Source: Bacteroidales bacterium (lineage in GTDB: Bacteria > Bacteroidota > Bacteroidia > Bacteroidales > Paludibacteraceae). Taken from it: DNA of 7,156 nt. Positions 1-5,763 of the stretch are shown here, piece after piece. Where the stretch lies: NCBI GenBank assembly GCA_900771035.1, contig CAAGML010000170.1, positions 1-7,156 of the forward strand, given 5' to 3'. Position 1 is the stretch's first letter. The number at the start of each line of letters is the position of its first letter. The notes beneath the pieces are model-generated. The model saw only the letters and a list, made by a program, of their open reading frames with translations. It did no database searches and was not told where the DNA came from. Both the position numbers and the translations under genes were made by a program.

Positions 1-248
1 CAATGTATATTCACAGAATTGGATTCTCCCCACCACCTGCCCCCTCCCCAAGAGGGGGAATACCGTATAGGTAATACCTTGTTACCCAGGGTTTACACCA
101 TAGGCTAATTTATGTCGAGCCTATAGCACTTTGAGTTTGCATACAAAGTTATCACACGAAACGCTATAGAGTTTTTTTTCGACATTACGACATTTCGATA
201 TTTTCTGTTTTTCTGATTGGTTTCGTGTGGGTGATGACAAGGGAAATC
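1..248. other. Gene-free left end with imperfect inverted repeats
   Basis: I see no credible gene in this stretch. Several small inverted repeats are visible: a C-rich/G-rich pair at about 42-58 (CCCCCTC against GAGGGGG), GGTAA/TTACC at 70-74 and 82-86, and ATAGGCT (100-106) against AGCCTAT (118-124) with an 11-nt loop. The stretch at 82-108 (core ACCCAGGGTTTACACC) resembles degenerate palindromic intergenic repeats that I associate with Bacteroidetes genomes, but one copy in one window cannot prove a repeat family. The rest is AT-rich spacer running up to the terminator. Confidence 0.4.
144..151 (-). promoter_or_regulatory. Possible -7 element of a leftward promoter
   Basis: Read on the - strand this is TAACTTTG, a full match to the Bacteroidetes -7 consensus TAnnTTTG. 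It would drive transcription leftward out of the window. No TTTG-like -33 element is present at the usual 19-21 nt spacing, and the gene it would serve is not in view, so this is a weak call. Confidence 0.25.
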
Positions 249-290
249 AAAAAAAGGATGCTCCACCCGAAAGGTGGAGCATTCTTTTTT
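249..290 (-). terminator. Bidirectional intrinsic terminator after secG
   Basis: A perfect 10-bp stem, ATGCTCCACC (258-267) with GGTGGAGCAT (273-282), encloses a 5-nt loop (CGAAA). On the - strand, which carries the secG operon, the stem is followed by a run of Ts (the A run at 249-255 on the + strand). On the + strand it is followed by a T run at 285-290, so it can stop transcription from both sides. It lies about 20 nt past the secG stop and should end the operon. Confidence 0.88.
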
Positions 291-308
291 GATGATTTCG
301 GTAATAGA

Positions 309-629
309 TTATTCGCCAGGAACCTGAACAGGAGCCTCTTGAGGAACGGCGCCGCCCTGTGCAGGCAACTCAACCTGATCAGAAACCTCTGATGCTGAAG
401 CGACGGTGGTCTTGCTTGCAGCCGAAGAGGCGATGCACAGCACGACGATGATAGCAACCAAGCTCCAGGTAATTTTCTCCAAAGCGTCTGTGGTTTTGCG
501 TACGCCGAGCATCTGGTTACCGCTTGAGAAGTTGGACGCAAGTCCGCCTCCTTTCGAGTTCTGGATGAGCACGAACATTACCAAAACGATAGAGAGAATA
601 ACTATTACAACAGATAATACTTGTCCCAT
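309..629 (-). CDS. secG: Preprotein translocase subunit SecG
   Basis: This is the small non-essential subunit of the SecYEG inner-membrane channel, which assists protein export driven by SecA. The 106-residue product has the SecG layout: a first membrane helix at about residues 4-22, the conserved loop L-I-Q-N-S-K-G-G-G-L (21-30), the Q-M-L-G-V-R-K-T-T-D (39-48) stretch leading to W55, and a second helix at about 52-70. A 30-residue polar tail rich in Ala, Val, Pro and Glu follows, as is common in Bacteroidetes SecG. The ATG at 627-629 begins one base after the stop codon of the upstream gene, so the two are almost certainly co-transcribed. No Shine-Dalgarno sequence is visible. A strong terminator lies just downstream, making this the last gene of the operon. 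Identification is from motif and size. Confidence 0.93.
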   Translation of the reverse strand: MGQVLSVVIVILSIVLVMFVLIQNSKGGGLASNFSSGNQMLGVRKTTDALEKITWSLVAIIVVLCIASSAASKTTVASASEVSDQVELPAQGGAVPQEAPVQVPGE

Positions 630-630
630 T

Positions 631-1320
631 TTATTTGTGTTTTATTATTGTTTCGAGATACTTTATTTGGACTGCAAAGTAAGCATTTTTTTTTGAATTA
701 GCGAAATTTTCTCGCTTCAAAATTTCAAGAGCCTCCGAATATTTTTTCCGTGCAATCAACGATGCTATCTGCGAGCGGATAACTTGCAGGGAATTAGAGT
801 TTTGAACCGAATGTTCGTCCTGTCCACCAACCTCTGCCGAAGGCTCGGAAGAGCCATTCTGAGTCTCAGAAACGACCTCGGAAGGCTTTGAGACTTCATT
901 TGCGACCTCATGGACGGGCTCTGGAATGTCGTTTTTTTCCTGTGTGACCGTGCAAAACGTCTCTTTCCGTGCGAGTCTTGCCTCCCTCAGACGACGTGCA
1001 AGATCGGTGAGCGAAACGTTCTCATCGCCCTTCGCGGCAAAGTAGTCGGTGGCCGCTGTATTGTAAGAGAAAAGGGATTCAGAAGCCGGACGTCTAACCA
1101 TAAAATTGTAGAATCCCTGTTTGTCGCCGAGTCTTATTCCCAACCTCTGCAACTCATCGTCGAACATGACATCGCCAGCCCTGTATAACGTTCTGAGATA
1201 GTGCCACACGAAAACCTCGCAGTACGGATATTGCCCGACAATCCTCCGCCAGTCAGCGATGTCTAACCGATCCTCTTTGCCGCGAAGGGCATCGTTTATG
1301 TCCTCTTTAGTTACCGCCAT
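631..1320 (-). CDS. Conserved TPR-like protein of unknown function
   Basis: The protein has 229 residues and no signal peptide or membrane helix, so it is probably cytoplasmic. Residues 1-120 are mainly helical and include a Y-P-Y-C-E-V-F-V-W-H-Y-L segment (31-42), similar to the 'YPYFQ...' stretch I recall in Bacteroidetes proteins encoded next to secG. Residues about 124-178 form an acidic, Ser/Glu/Val-rich linker that looks disordered. Residues 180-229 resemble a TPR hairpin (I-A-S-L-I-A-R-K-K-Y-S-E-A-L-E-I-L). The chosen ATG (1320-1318) shares one base with the LptE stop, giving TGATG, which suggests translational coupling. A GTG one codon earlier (1323-1321) would also work but is less likely. 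The stop is one base before secG. I do not recognise a biochemical function. Position between lptE and secG hints at envelope biogenesis, but that is inference. Confidence 0.8.
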   Translation of the reverse strand: MAVTKEDINDALRGKEDRLDIADWRRIVGQYPYCEVFVWHYLRTLYRAGDVMFDDELQRLGIRLGDKQGFYNFMVRRPASESLFSYNTAATDYFAAKGDENVSLTDLARRLREARLARKETFCTVTQEKNDIPEPVHEVANEVSKPSEVVSETQNGSSEPSAEVGGQDEHSVQNSNSLQVIRSQIASLIARKKYSEALEILKRENFANSKKNAYFAVQIKYLETIIKHK

Positions 1321-1838
1321 CACCAGTTTGCCACCGTTGCGTTGAAAATCTGGTCAACAATCTCCTCGACCAACTCCTCAATCAGCGCATCCTGCACGTC
1401 ATTGAGGCTTGAGGACGACGAGAAGGTGCGGAAAGCGGAGAATGTCTGGTCGTTCTCATCTCCTGTCACGTTGTTCACGAAGTGAATCTTCACGTTGACT
1501 ATCAGTTTGTTCTCAGAAGCAAGGTTGTCAGAACCAATGGCTGTCGCGGCAAGCGAGTAGCCTGTGATGGCACCTGAAAGCTCAAGGTCGCCGCCTGTGC
1601 GGACAACGTTCAGGCGTGTCTGCTGTGCAAAGATATTAGCAATTGACTCATTGAGTTTTATCGCCAACGGAGGATAGACGAGTGCCGCCTGATTGGGGAA
1701 CTCCTCGATGGTTATGGATTTCGTCTTGCTGTAGTCTATGCTTGCGCCGTTGAATTTGTACGAGATGGTGCATGAACCGGCGATGAAAGCGGTGGTCAGG
1801 CAAAGCATTGAAAGCAGTATCAGCGCGGGTTTTTTCAT
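1320..1838 (-). CDS. lptE: LptE-family LPS-assembly lipoprotein
   Basis: LptE is the outer-membrane lipoprotein that plugs the LptD barrel and helps place lipopolysaccharide in the outer leaflet. The 172-residue product starts with a lipoprotein signal peptide: K2-K3, a hydrophobic core, then the lipobox A-G-S-C with the acylated Cys at residue 23. The next residues, T-I-S-Y-K-F-N-G-A-S-I (24-34), match the 'YsF.GasI' start that I associate with Bacteroidetes LptE. The body contains the short beta-strand pattern expected (for example L-E-L-S-G-A-I-T-G-Y, 85-94) and a C-terminal amphipathic helix (146-166). The ATG overlaps the stop of the upstream activator gene as ATGA, and the stop overlaps the next ATG as TGATG, so it sits inside a tightly coupled operon. 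Sequence similarity between LptE families is low, so the call rests on lipobox, size, opening motif and gene neighbourhood. Confidence 0.85.
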   Translation of the reverse strand: MKKPALILLSMLCLTTAFIAGSCTISYKFNGASIDYSKTKSITIEEFPNQAALVYPPLAIKLNESIANIFAQQTRLNVVRTGGDLELSGAITGYSLAATAIGSDNLASENKLIVNVKIHFVNNVTGDENDQTFSAFRTFSSSSSLNDVQDALIEELVEEIVDQIFNATVANW

Positions 1839-3028
1839 GTGTTTATGTCGTATTGTATGATTTTGCGGTAGATGGTGCGTGACGAAATGCCCAACTCCTC
1901 GGCAGCCTTGCGGCGGTTGTTGTTGTGCTTGCGGAGGGCTTTGATGATGGACTCTTTCTCGATGTCAGGCAGCGAGACTTTCTCGTCAACATACTCCTCA
2001 ATGTCTGTTATGTCGTTTCTGTGACCTGTCACAGGGTTGGCAGTAGGCCGTGTAATCTCCACGTTGTCATGGGTTTTCACGGTTATAGGCTTCTCTCCGG
2101 ACAGTTCCTGGACTTTCTCCTGCAACGACTGTATCTGCTTGCTCATATCCCAGAACATCTTGACGAAAAACTCCCTTTCGCTGTCACTGCTGTCGTTGTG
2201 ACCTGTAGATACCGTGACGGCGGGTAAAGATATGCTTCCCTCGTCTGGCAGGTATTGCCTGATGGTCTGTCCGTCAACCTCACGCTCCTGCAACACCACC
2301 GAAATCTTCTCGACGAAGTTCTTCAGCTCACGTATGTTCCCACGCCAGTAACATTGAGTAAGCAACTCAACGGCATCAGGCTTGAGCATAATCTTGGGTA
2401 TTCTCCATTTCTCCGAGAACTCCTCGGCAAATCTGCGGAAAAGCCGTGGTATATCCTCTTTTCTTTCACGGAGGGGAGGTATCCTGATTGGCACAACAGC
2501 CAGACGGTAGTAGAGGTCTTCGCGGAAACGTTTGTCCTTTATCGCCTCTTCAAGGTTGACGTTGGTGGCTGCCACAATCCTGACATTCGTTCTCTGCACC
2601 GTGCTTGAGCCGACTTTCAGGAACTCGCCTGACTCGAGGACGCGCAACAGCCTTGCCTGTGTAGATAACGGCATCTCGCCTATCTCGTCAAGGAATATCG
2701 TGCCTCCGTCAGCCTCCTCGAAGAACCCTTTGCGGTCAGCCATGGCGTTGGTGAACGACCCTTTGACATGGCCGAAGAGCTCTGAGTCAATCGTACCTTC
2801 GGGTATCGCACCGCAGTTCACGGCAAAGAATTTCTTTGTTTTGCGCTGGCTGTTGTCGTGTATTATGTGCGAGAAGACCTCCTTGCCCACACCGCTTTCG
2901 CCCAGAATCAGCACAGAAATGTCGATTGGGGCGACCTGCAGGGCAACGTTTATCGCATGGTTCAACTGATCGGAACCTCCGATAATCCCATATTTCTGTT
3001 TGGTACGTTGTATCTCTTCTGTTGTCAT
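1835..3028 (-). CDS. Sigma-54-dependent transcriptional activator without receiver domain
   Basis: This is an enhancer-binding protein: an AAA+ ATPase that remodels RpoN (sigma-54) RNA polymerase to open promoters. The 397 residues begin almost directly with the central domain, with no N-terminal receiver, PAS or GAF domain, much like PspF. Visible motifs are Walker A G-E-S-G-V-G-K-E (43-50), the sigma-contact loop G-S-F-T-N-A (90-95, consensus GAFTGA), Walker B G-G-T-I-F-L-D-E (108-115), sensor I I-V-A-A-T-N (151-156), the arginine-finger region R-F-R-E-D-L-Y-Y-R-L (167-176) and W-R-G-N-I-R-E-L (228-235). A linker of about 85 residues with a possible coiled coil (about 284-312) joins it to a Fis-type helix-turn-helix (about 358-393). 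It heads the operon with lptE and secG and has a promoter 35-70 nt upstream. Targets are not shown by the sequence. The only candidate in the window is the sigma-54-like promoter of hsp20. Confidence 0.93.
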   Translation of the reverse strand: MTTEEIQRTKQKYGIIGGSDQLNHAINVALQVAPIDISVLILGESGVGKEVFSHIIHDNSQRKTKKFFAVNCGAIPEGTIDSELFGHVKGSFTNAMADRKGFFEEADGGTIFLDEIGEMPLSTQARLLRVLESGEFLKVGSSTVQRTNVRIVAATNVNLEEAIKDKRFREDLYYRLAVVPIRIPPLRERKEDIPRLFRRFAEEFSEKWRIPKIMLKPDAVELLTQCYWRGNIRELKNFVEKISVVLQEREVDGQTIRQYLPDEGSISLPAVTVSTGHNDSSDSEREFFVKMFWDMSKQIQSLQEKVQELSGEKPITVKTHDNVEITRPTANPVTGHRNDITDIEEYVDEKVSLPDIEKESIIKALRKHNNNRRKAAEELGISSRTIYRKIIQYDINT

Positions 3029-3063
3029 TGTCGCGCTCTCTTTTTTGTCGTATAATCAATTTG

Positions 3064-3097
3064 CAAAGGTACGGAATTTTTCTGACATAACGGCAAA
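3064..3097 (-). promoter_or_regulatory. Bacteroidetes-type promoter for the activator-lptE-secG operon
   Basis: Read on the - strand, TACCTTTG (3071-3064) matches the -7 consensus TAnnTTTG. TTTG (3097-3094) sits 22 nt upstream as a -33 element, slightly longer than the usual 19-21 nt. The + strand context TTGCAAAG-G-TACGG is nearly identical to that of the MATE promoter at 5562-5575. Transcription would start about 30 nt before the activator ATG. Confidence 0.7.
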
Positions 3098-3113
3098 AAT
3101 CCTCCGATTTTTT
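3095..3113 (-). terminator. Weak hairpin overlapping the pdxB stop codon
   Basis: AAAAATC (3095-3101) can pair with GATTTTT (3106-3112) around a CTCC loop, overlapping the pdxB stop. The stem is AT-rich and shares bases with the -33 element of the next promoter, so it may reduce read-through but is a poor terminator by itself. Confidence 0.25.
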
Positions 3114-4074
3114 ATTCACGGCGTTCAGGATAGTGTCCGCGGAACCACTCGAATTTCTCAGGAGCGTTTTTTAATGCGTTGCTGTCGCGGAGAATGTCGT
3201 AGGAAGAGCGTGCTGTGACTTTAAGCAGGGGGGAGGGCAAAGGGGCATTCAGACCGAAGAATCCGTTGACAGCCTCAATGGACATTTTTGTGCCGTTCCA
3301 TTTGCCGTCTGCCGAATAGCCTGCGATATGTGGCGTGCCAATCAACGCTTTCCTAAGCAACTCACGGTCAATCCGTGGCTCGTTTTCCCAACAGTCTATG
3401 GCACAGCGTCCGTCTTTATGACCGTCCAACCATTGTTTCAACTCCTCCTCAACGACTATCCCGCCTCTTGCCGCATTTATTATATAAGCGTCAGGCATGA
3501 TATTGGCGAAAAACTCCCGTCCAGCCATTCTCAGGGTGGGATGGTCTCCCCCGGAGGTCAACGGGGTATGGAATGTTATTATCCTGCATTGCCTTGCCAT
3601 GTCAGCCAACGGTATGTCGTAACCTTTATAGGGGTCGCTGACCATTGTCCTGAAGCCCAAGCGTCCGGCAGTTGCCTTCACCTGACTTCCCACATGTCCC
3701 AGACCTACGATGCCTATCTTGCAGCCTGAACTGCCGTTCTCCTGTAGCCATATTTTCAGTGCCTCGCCAACCCATTGAGCCACGGACGAGGCATTGCAAC
3801 CAGGGGCATTTCTCACCGTTATCCCATGTAACGCACAGTATTCCAAATCTATATGGTCCACGCCTATCGTAGCTGTGACGATGAGTCTCACGGAAGTGCC
3901 GTCCAGCAACGCATTGTCGCATTTCGTCCTTGTGCGGATGATGATTGCGTCCGCATTCAGTAGCCGTTCATGCGTTATGCCGCCGTACGCTGCGTATTCC
4001 ACATCTGCCGCATTGTCCAAAAGTCCTTGGATGTAGGGTATTCTGTCGTCTATGATTATTCTTGGCTTATACAT
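3112..4074 (-). CDS. pdxB: Erythronate-4-phosphate dehydrogenase
   Basis: PdxB oxidises 4-phosphoerythronate with NAD in the DXP-dependent route to pyridoxal phosphate. The 320-residue protein is a D-2-hydroxyacid dehydrogenase. It has the Rossmann motif G-I-V-G-L-G-H-V-G (121-129), the N-A-P-G-C-N-A block (89-95) typical of PdxB, and the catalytic set R203 (N-A-A-R-G-G), E232 (C-W-E-N-E-P) and H249 (G-T-P-H-I-A-G-Y-S-A-D-G-K). That last block separates PdxB from ordinary phosphoglycerate or lactate dehydrogenases. The protein is shorter than the E. coli enzyme (about 380 residues), with a reduced C-terminal dimerisation region. I chose the ATG at 4074 because family homology begins at M-Y-K-P-R-I-I-I-D-D. 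An in-frame start at 4167 would add 31 residues that only mirror the MATE gene in another frame. The gene overlaps the MATE 3' end by 19 nt, so expression probably depends on the MATE promoter. Confidence 0.92.
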   Translation of the reverse strand: MYKPRIIIDDRIPYIQGLLDNAADVEYAAYGGITHERLLNADAIIIRTRTKCDNALLDGTSVRLIVTATIGVDHIDLEYCALHGITVRNAPGCNASSVAQWVGEALKIWLQENGSSGCKIGIVGLGHVGSQVKATAGRLGFRTMVSDPYKGYDIPLADMARQCRIITFHTPLTSGGDHPTLRMAGREFFANIMPDAYIINAARGGIVVEEELKQWLDGHKDGRCAIDCWENEPRIDRELLRKALIGTPHIAGYSADGKWNGTKMSIEAVNGFFGLNAPLPSPLLKVTARSSYDILRDSNALKNAPEKFEWFRGHYPERRE

Positions 4075-5357
4075 CTGTTCAGATTGGGGAATTTTATGGT
4101 CAGATAGGCAACACGGCCGAGCAGGTGGGCGAAATATGCTATATACAACGCATGAATGCCCAACCACGGGCTTAATGCGTAGTAGGCAACGACGAACGAC
4201 ACAACGGCGACAATCATACAGTTACGTATCTCACGTCCTGCCGTCGCCCCTGCGAATATGCCGTCCCACATGAATGCCGCCGCCGAGACTAAAGGCATCA
4301 GCACAATATATATTAGCAACTCGCCTGCCGAGTCTGTCACCGTCGCGTCATCTGCTATCAGGTTCACGAAATCCATGCCCCAGACCCAGAATGCCAATGC
4401 AGTCACGGCAGCAAGAGCCATGCTCCAACGGAACAGCAGCCGTACCGCCCGGAGAAGACTCGCCTTGTCTTTCGCCCCTATGAAACGCCCCGTCAGAGCC
4501 TCACCCGCGTATGCGAAACCGTCAACCATGTACGAGAACAGCATGAAAATCTTCATTACTATAGCACCAAGCGCAATCTCCGTCGTGCCGTAGAGAGTCG
4601 TCAGTTTTGTGAAACCCACGTATATGACCATAAAGCAGATTGAACGGACGAAGATGTTGGAATTCAGCACGAAAAGCCTTCTCAGCTTTGACCAACGTAT
4701 GCATTGTCCCAGGTTCATTCCTTTCATTGCGTATGGGTGTTTCCTCAGCAACAGAAGCATTGTGACGGTCAATCCTGAATATTGTGCGACGATTGTGCCT
4801 AACGCCACCCCTCGCACACCCATACCTTCAGTTACCGCCATCAGATACGAGCAACCCATGTTTATGATGTTGACAGTGAGGTCGCTGACCATTGGCACAA
4901 CAGTGTCCTGCATACCGATGAACCACCCTTTGAGCGTCATCAGCATCAACGTTGCAGGGGCAGCCCATGTGCGAATCCAGAAATATTGCCGTGCGAACTC
5001 CTCAGTGGCTGCATCACACCCCATAAACCTCAGCACGACTTCGGCGAAAGGCCATTGTATCGCCCATATCAGCAACGCCCCTGCCAACGCTATCGATGAG
5101 CTTTGCACAAGTATCTCCGCACAGTTCGTGCGGTCGTTTGCCCCGTAAGCCTGTGCCGTCATTCCTCCCGTACCCACCCTCAAAAAGCCGAATCCCCAGT
5201 ACATTAGGTCGAAAATAGTCGTTGCCATGGCAATCCCTGCTATGGCTGACGCATCGGCGATATGCCCCGCTATGGCAACATCGACCAACCCCACCAAAGG
5301 TATGGTTATGTTCGCCAACATTGCCGGCACCGCTATTCTCAGTATCTCTTTGTTCAT
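4056..5357 (-). CDS. MATE family efflux transporter (DinF-like)
   Basis: This is an inner-membrane antiporter of the MATE (multi-antimicrobial extrusion) family, which exports cationic or other organic compounds using Na+ or H+ gradients. The 433 residues are strongly hydrophobic in two similar halves, fitting 12 membrane helices. Recognisable blocks are P-L-V-G-L-V-D-V-A-I-A-G-H (20-32), L-R-V-G-T-G-G-M-T-A-Q-A-Y-G (59-72) and G-W-F-I-G-M-Q-D (144-151), which resemble the DinF/plant-DTX-like branch more than NorM. The substrate cannot be read from sequence. The ATG at 5355-5357 gives M-N-K-E-I-L-R-I-A-V-P, a normal family start. Upstream lies an unusual leader of about 200 nt made of nested inverted repeats (5359-5559), preceded by a promoter. 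The pdxB gene starts inside its last codons, so the two form an operon, although no functional link between B6 synthesis and efflux is evident. Confidence 0.92.
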   Translation of the reverse strand: MNKEILRIAVPAMLANITIPLVGLVDVAIAGHIADASAIAGIAMATTIFDLMYWGFGFLRVGTGGMTAQAYGANDRTNCAEILVQSSSIALAGALLIWAIQWPFAEVVLRFMGCDAATEEFARQYFWIRTWAAPATLMLMTLKGWFIGMQDTVVPMVSDLTVNIINMGCSYLMAVTEGMGVRGVALGTIVAQYSGLTVTMLLLLRKHPYAMKGMNLGQCIRWSKLRRLFVLNSNIFVRSICFMVIYVGFTKLTTLYGTTEIALGAIVMKIFMLFSYMVDGFAYAGEALTGRFIGAKDKASLLRAVRLLFRWSMALAAVTALAFWVWGMDFVNLIADDATVTDSAGELLIYIVLMPLVSAAAFMWDGIFAGATAGREIRNCMIVAVVSFVVAYYALSPWLGIHALYIAYFAHLLGRVAYLTIKFPNLNRCISQE

Positions 5358-5358
5358 A

Positions 5359-5559
5359 TATGGTGAGTTCTATAAATTCATTTTGAGGGTTTTTGAAGTT
5401 TGTTTTGAGCAGATTGCTGTGCGGAAGGAGGAAGCAATGCGGGCATTGTGACCGACTGACAATCAGCAAGATGCCAAAAGAAACTTCAAAAACACCAAAA
5501 AGTATATTTATTACGTATATTATTCTATCATCAACGGTGAATTTATAGAACTCACCATA
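5359..5559. repeat. Nested inverted-repeat (MITE-like) element in the MATE leader
   Basis: The outer arms are 22-bp perfect inverted repeats, 5359-5380 and 5538-5559, with core GGTGAGTTCTATAAATTCA. Inner arms at 5389-5407 and 5475-5493 match in inverted orientation at 18 of 19 positions (core GTTTTTGAAGTTT). The spacing between outer and inner arms differs: 8 nt on the left and 44 nt on the right, the latter very AT-rich. The centre (5408-5474) is unique sequence. Both outer arms end in TAT/ATA, which fits a TA target duplication (5359-5360 and 5558-5559) but could simply be part of the repeat. There is no room for a transposase, so if mobile it would be a non-autonomous element. As RNA on the - strand, the right arm forms an 8-bp hairpin (5536-5556, GGUGAGUU with AAUUCACC), or pairs with the left arm next to the MATE AUG. 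Confidence 0.75.
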
Positions 5560-5563
5560 AATT

Positions 5564-5595
5564 GCAAAGATACGGCTTTTTTGCCATATCTCCAA
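5564..5595 (-). promoter_or_regulatory. Bacteroidetes-type promoter for MATE-pdxB
   Basis: Read on the - strand, TATCTTTG (5572-5565) is a full -7 match and TTGG (5595-5592) is a near-match to the -33 TTTG at an ideal 19-nt spacing. The expected start is near 5561, so the transcript would begin immediately before the right arm of the inverted-repeat element and carry the whole element as a leader of about 200 nt. Confidence 0.75.
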
Positions 5596-5619
5596 GCATT
5601 GAAAAACAAAGTTTTACAC

Positions 5620-5634
5620 ATTGTATATGACAAT
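5620..5634. promoter_or_regulatory. Small inverted repeat upstream of hsp20, possible activator site
   Basis: ATTGT-ATATG-ACAAT is a 5-bp-arm inverted repeat centred about 85 nt before the predicted sigma-54 start of hsp20, within the range where enhancer-binding proteins usually bind. A further pair, GCCATAT (5583-5589) and ATATGGC (5633-5639), overlaps it. The arms are short and AT-rich, so chance is a serious alternative. Confidence 0.25.
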
Positions 5635-5685
5635 ATGGCAGATAAAATATGTTAATCAACCCCCATTTTGTCACTGTTTTCGCTT

Positions 5686-5700
5686 TGGCACACCGCTTGA
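5686..5700 (+). promoter_or_regulatory. Sigma-54 (-24/-12) type promoter for hsp20
   Basis: The sequence is TGGCAC, five bases (ACCGC), then TTGA. The sigma-54 consensus is TGGCAC-N5-TTGC, so the -24 block is perfect, the spacing is exact and only the final C at -12 is replaced by A. The predicted start is near 5712, about 52 nt before the ATG. I found no TAnnTTTG element for the housekeeping sigma on this strand between 5596 and 5763, which supports this promoter as the main one. Confidence 0.6.
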
Positions 5701-5713
5701 TGTAAATAGAGGC

Positions 5714-5728
5714 GAAGCACGGTGCTTC
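5714..5728 (+). other. Hairpin at the start of the hsp20 leader
   Basis: GAAGCA (5714-5719) pairs with TGCTTC (5723-5728) around a CGG loop, placing a 6-bp stem at the predicted 5' end of the hsp20 transcript. It is too far from the start codon to mask it. It may protect the mRNA 5' end or mark a protein-binding palindrome. Confidence 0.4.
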
Positions 5729-5763
5729 AAGACAATAAAGTTTAACTTAAAATCTATACTATT

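Noticed and set aside
675..682. TACTTTGC on the - strand as an internal secG promoter
   Set aside because: It matches the -7 consensus, but no TTTG lies at a usable distance and the bases encode the C-terminus of the upstream protein.
1321..1323. GTG start for the TPR-like gene
   Set aside because: The next codon is an ATG that overlaps the LptE stop as TGATG, a common coupling arrangement. The GTG adds only one residue.
2532..2969. 145-codon + strand frame inside the sigma-54 activator gene
   Set aside because: It mirrors the conserved AAA+ coding sequence on the other strand and has no family features.
4075..4167. Longer start for pdxB, adding 31 residues
   Set aside because: The extra stretch is the MATE gene read in another frame, is Cys/Pro/Arg-rich, and precedes the universal family start at M-Y-K-P-R-I-I-I-D-D.
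4609..5148. 179-codon + strand frame inside the MATE gene
   Set aside because: It is antisense to a well-supported transporter gene and has no recognisable domain.
5359..5559. Complete insertion sequence or CRISPR array
   Set aside because: The 200 bp cannot encode a transposase, and there are no regularly spaced direct repeats.
5014..5595. 193-codon reading frame running through the MATE leader and 5' end
   Set aside because: It depends on a non-ATG start upstream of the predicted transcription start, and its product has the look of an out-of-frame translation of MATE and the repeat.
5714..5728. CIRCE/HrcA operator before hsp20
   Set aside because: The arms are GAAGCA/TGCTTC with a 3-nt loop, not the 9-bp CIRCE arms with a 9-nt spacer.
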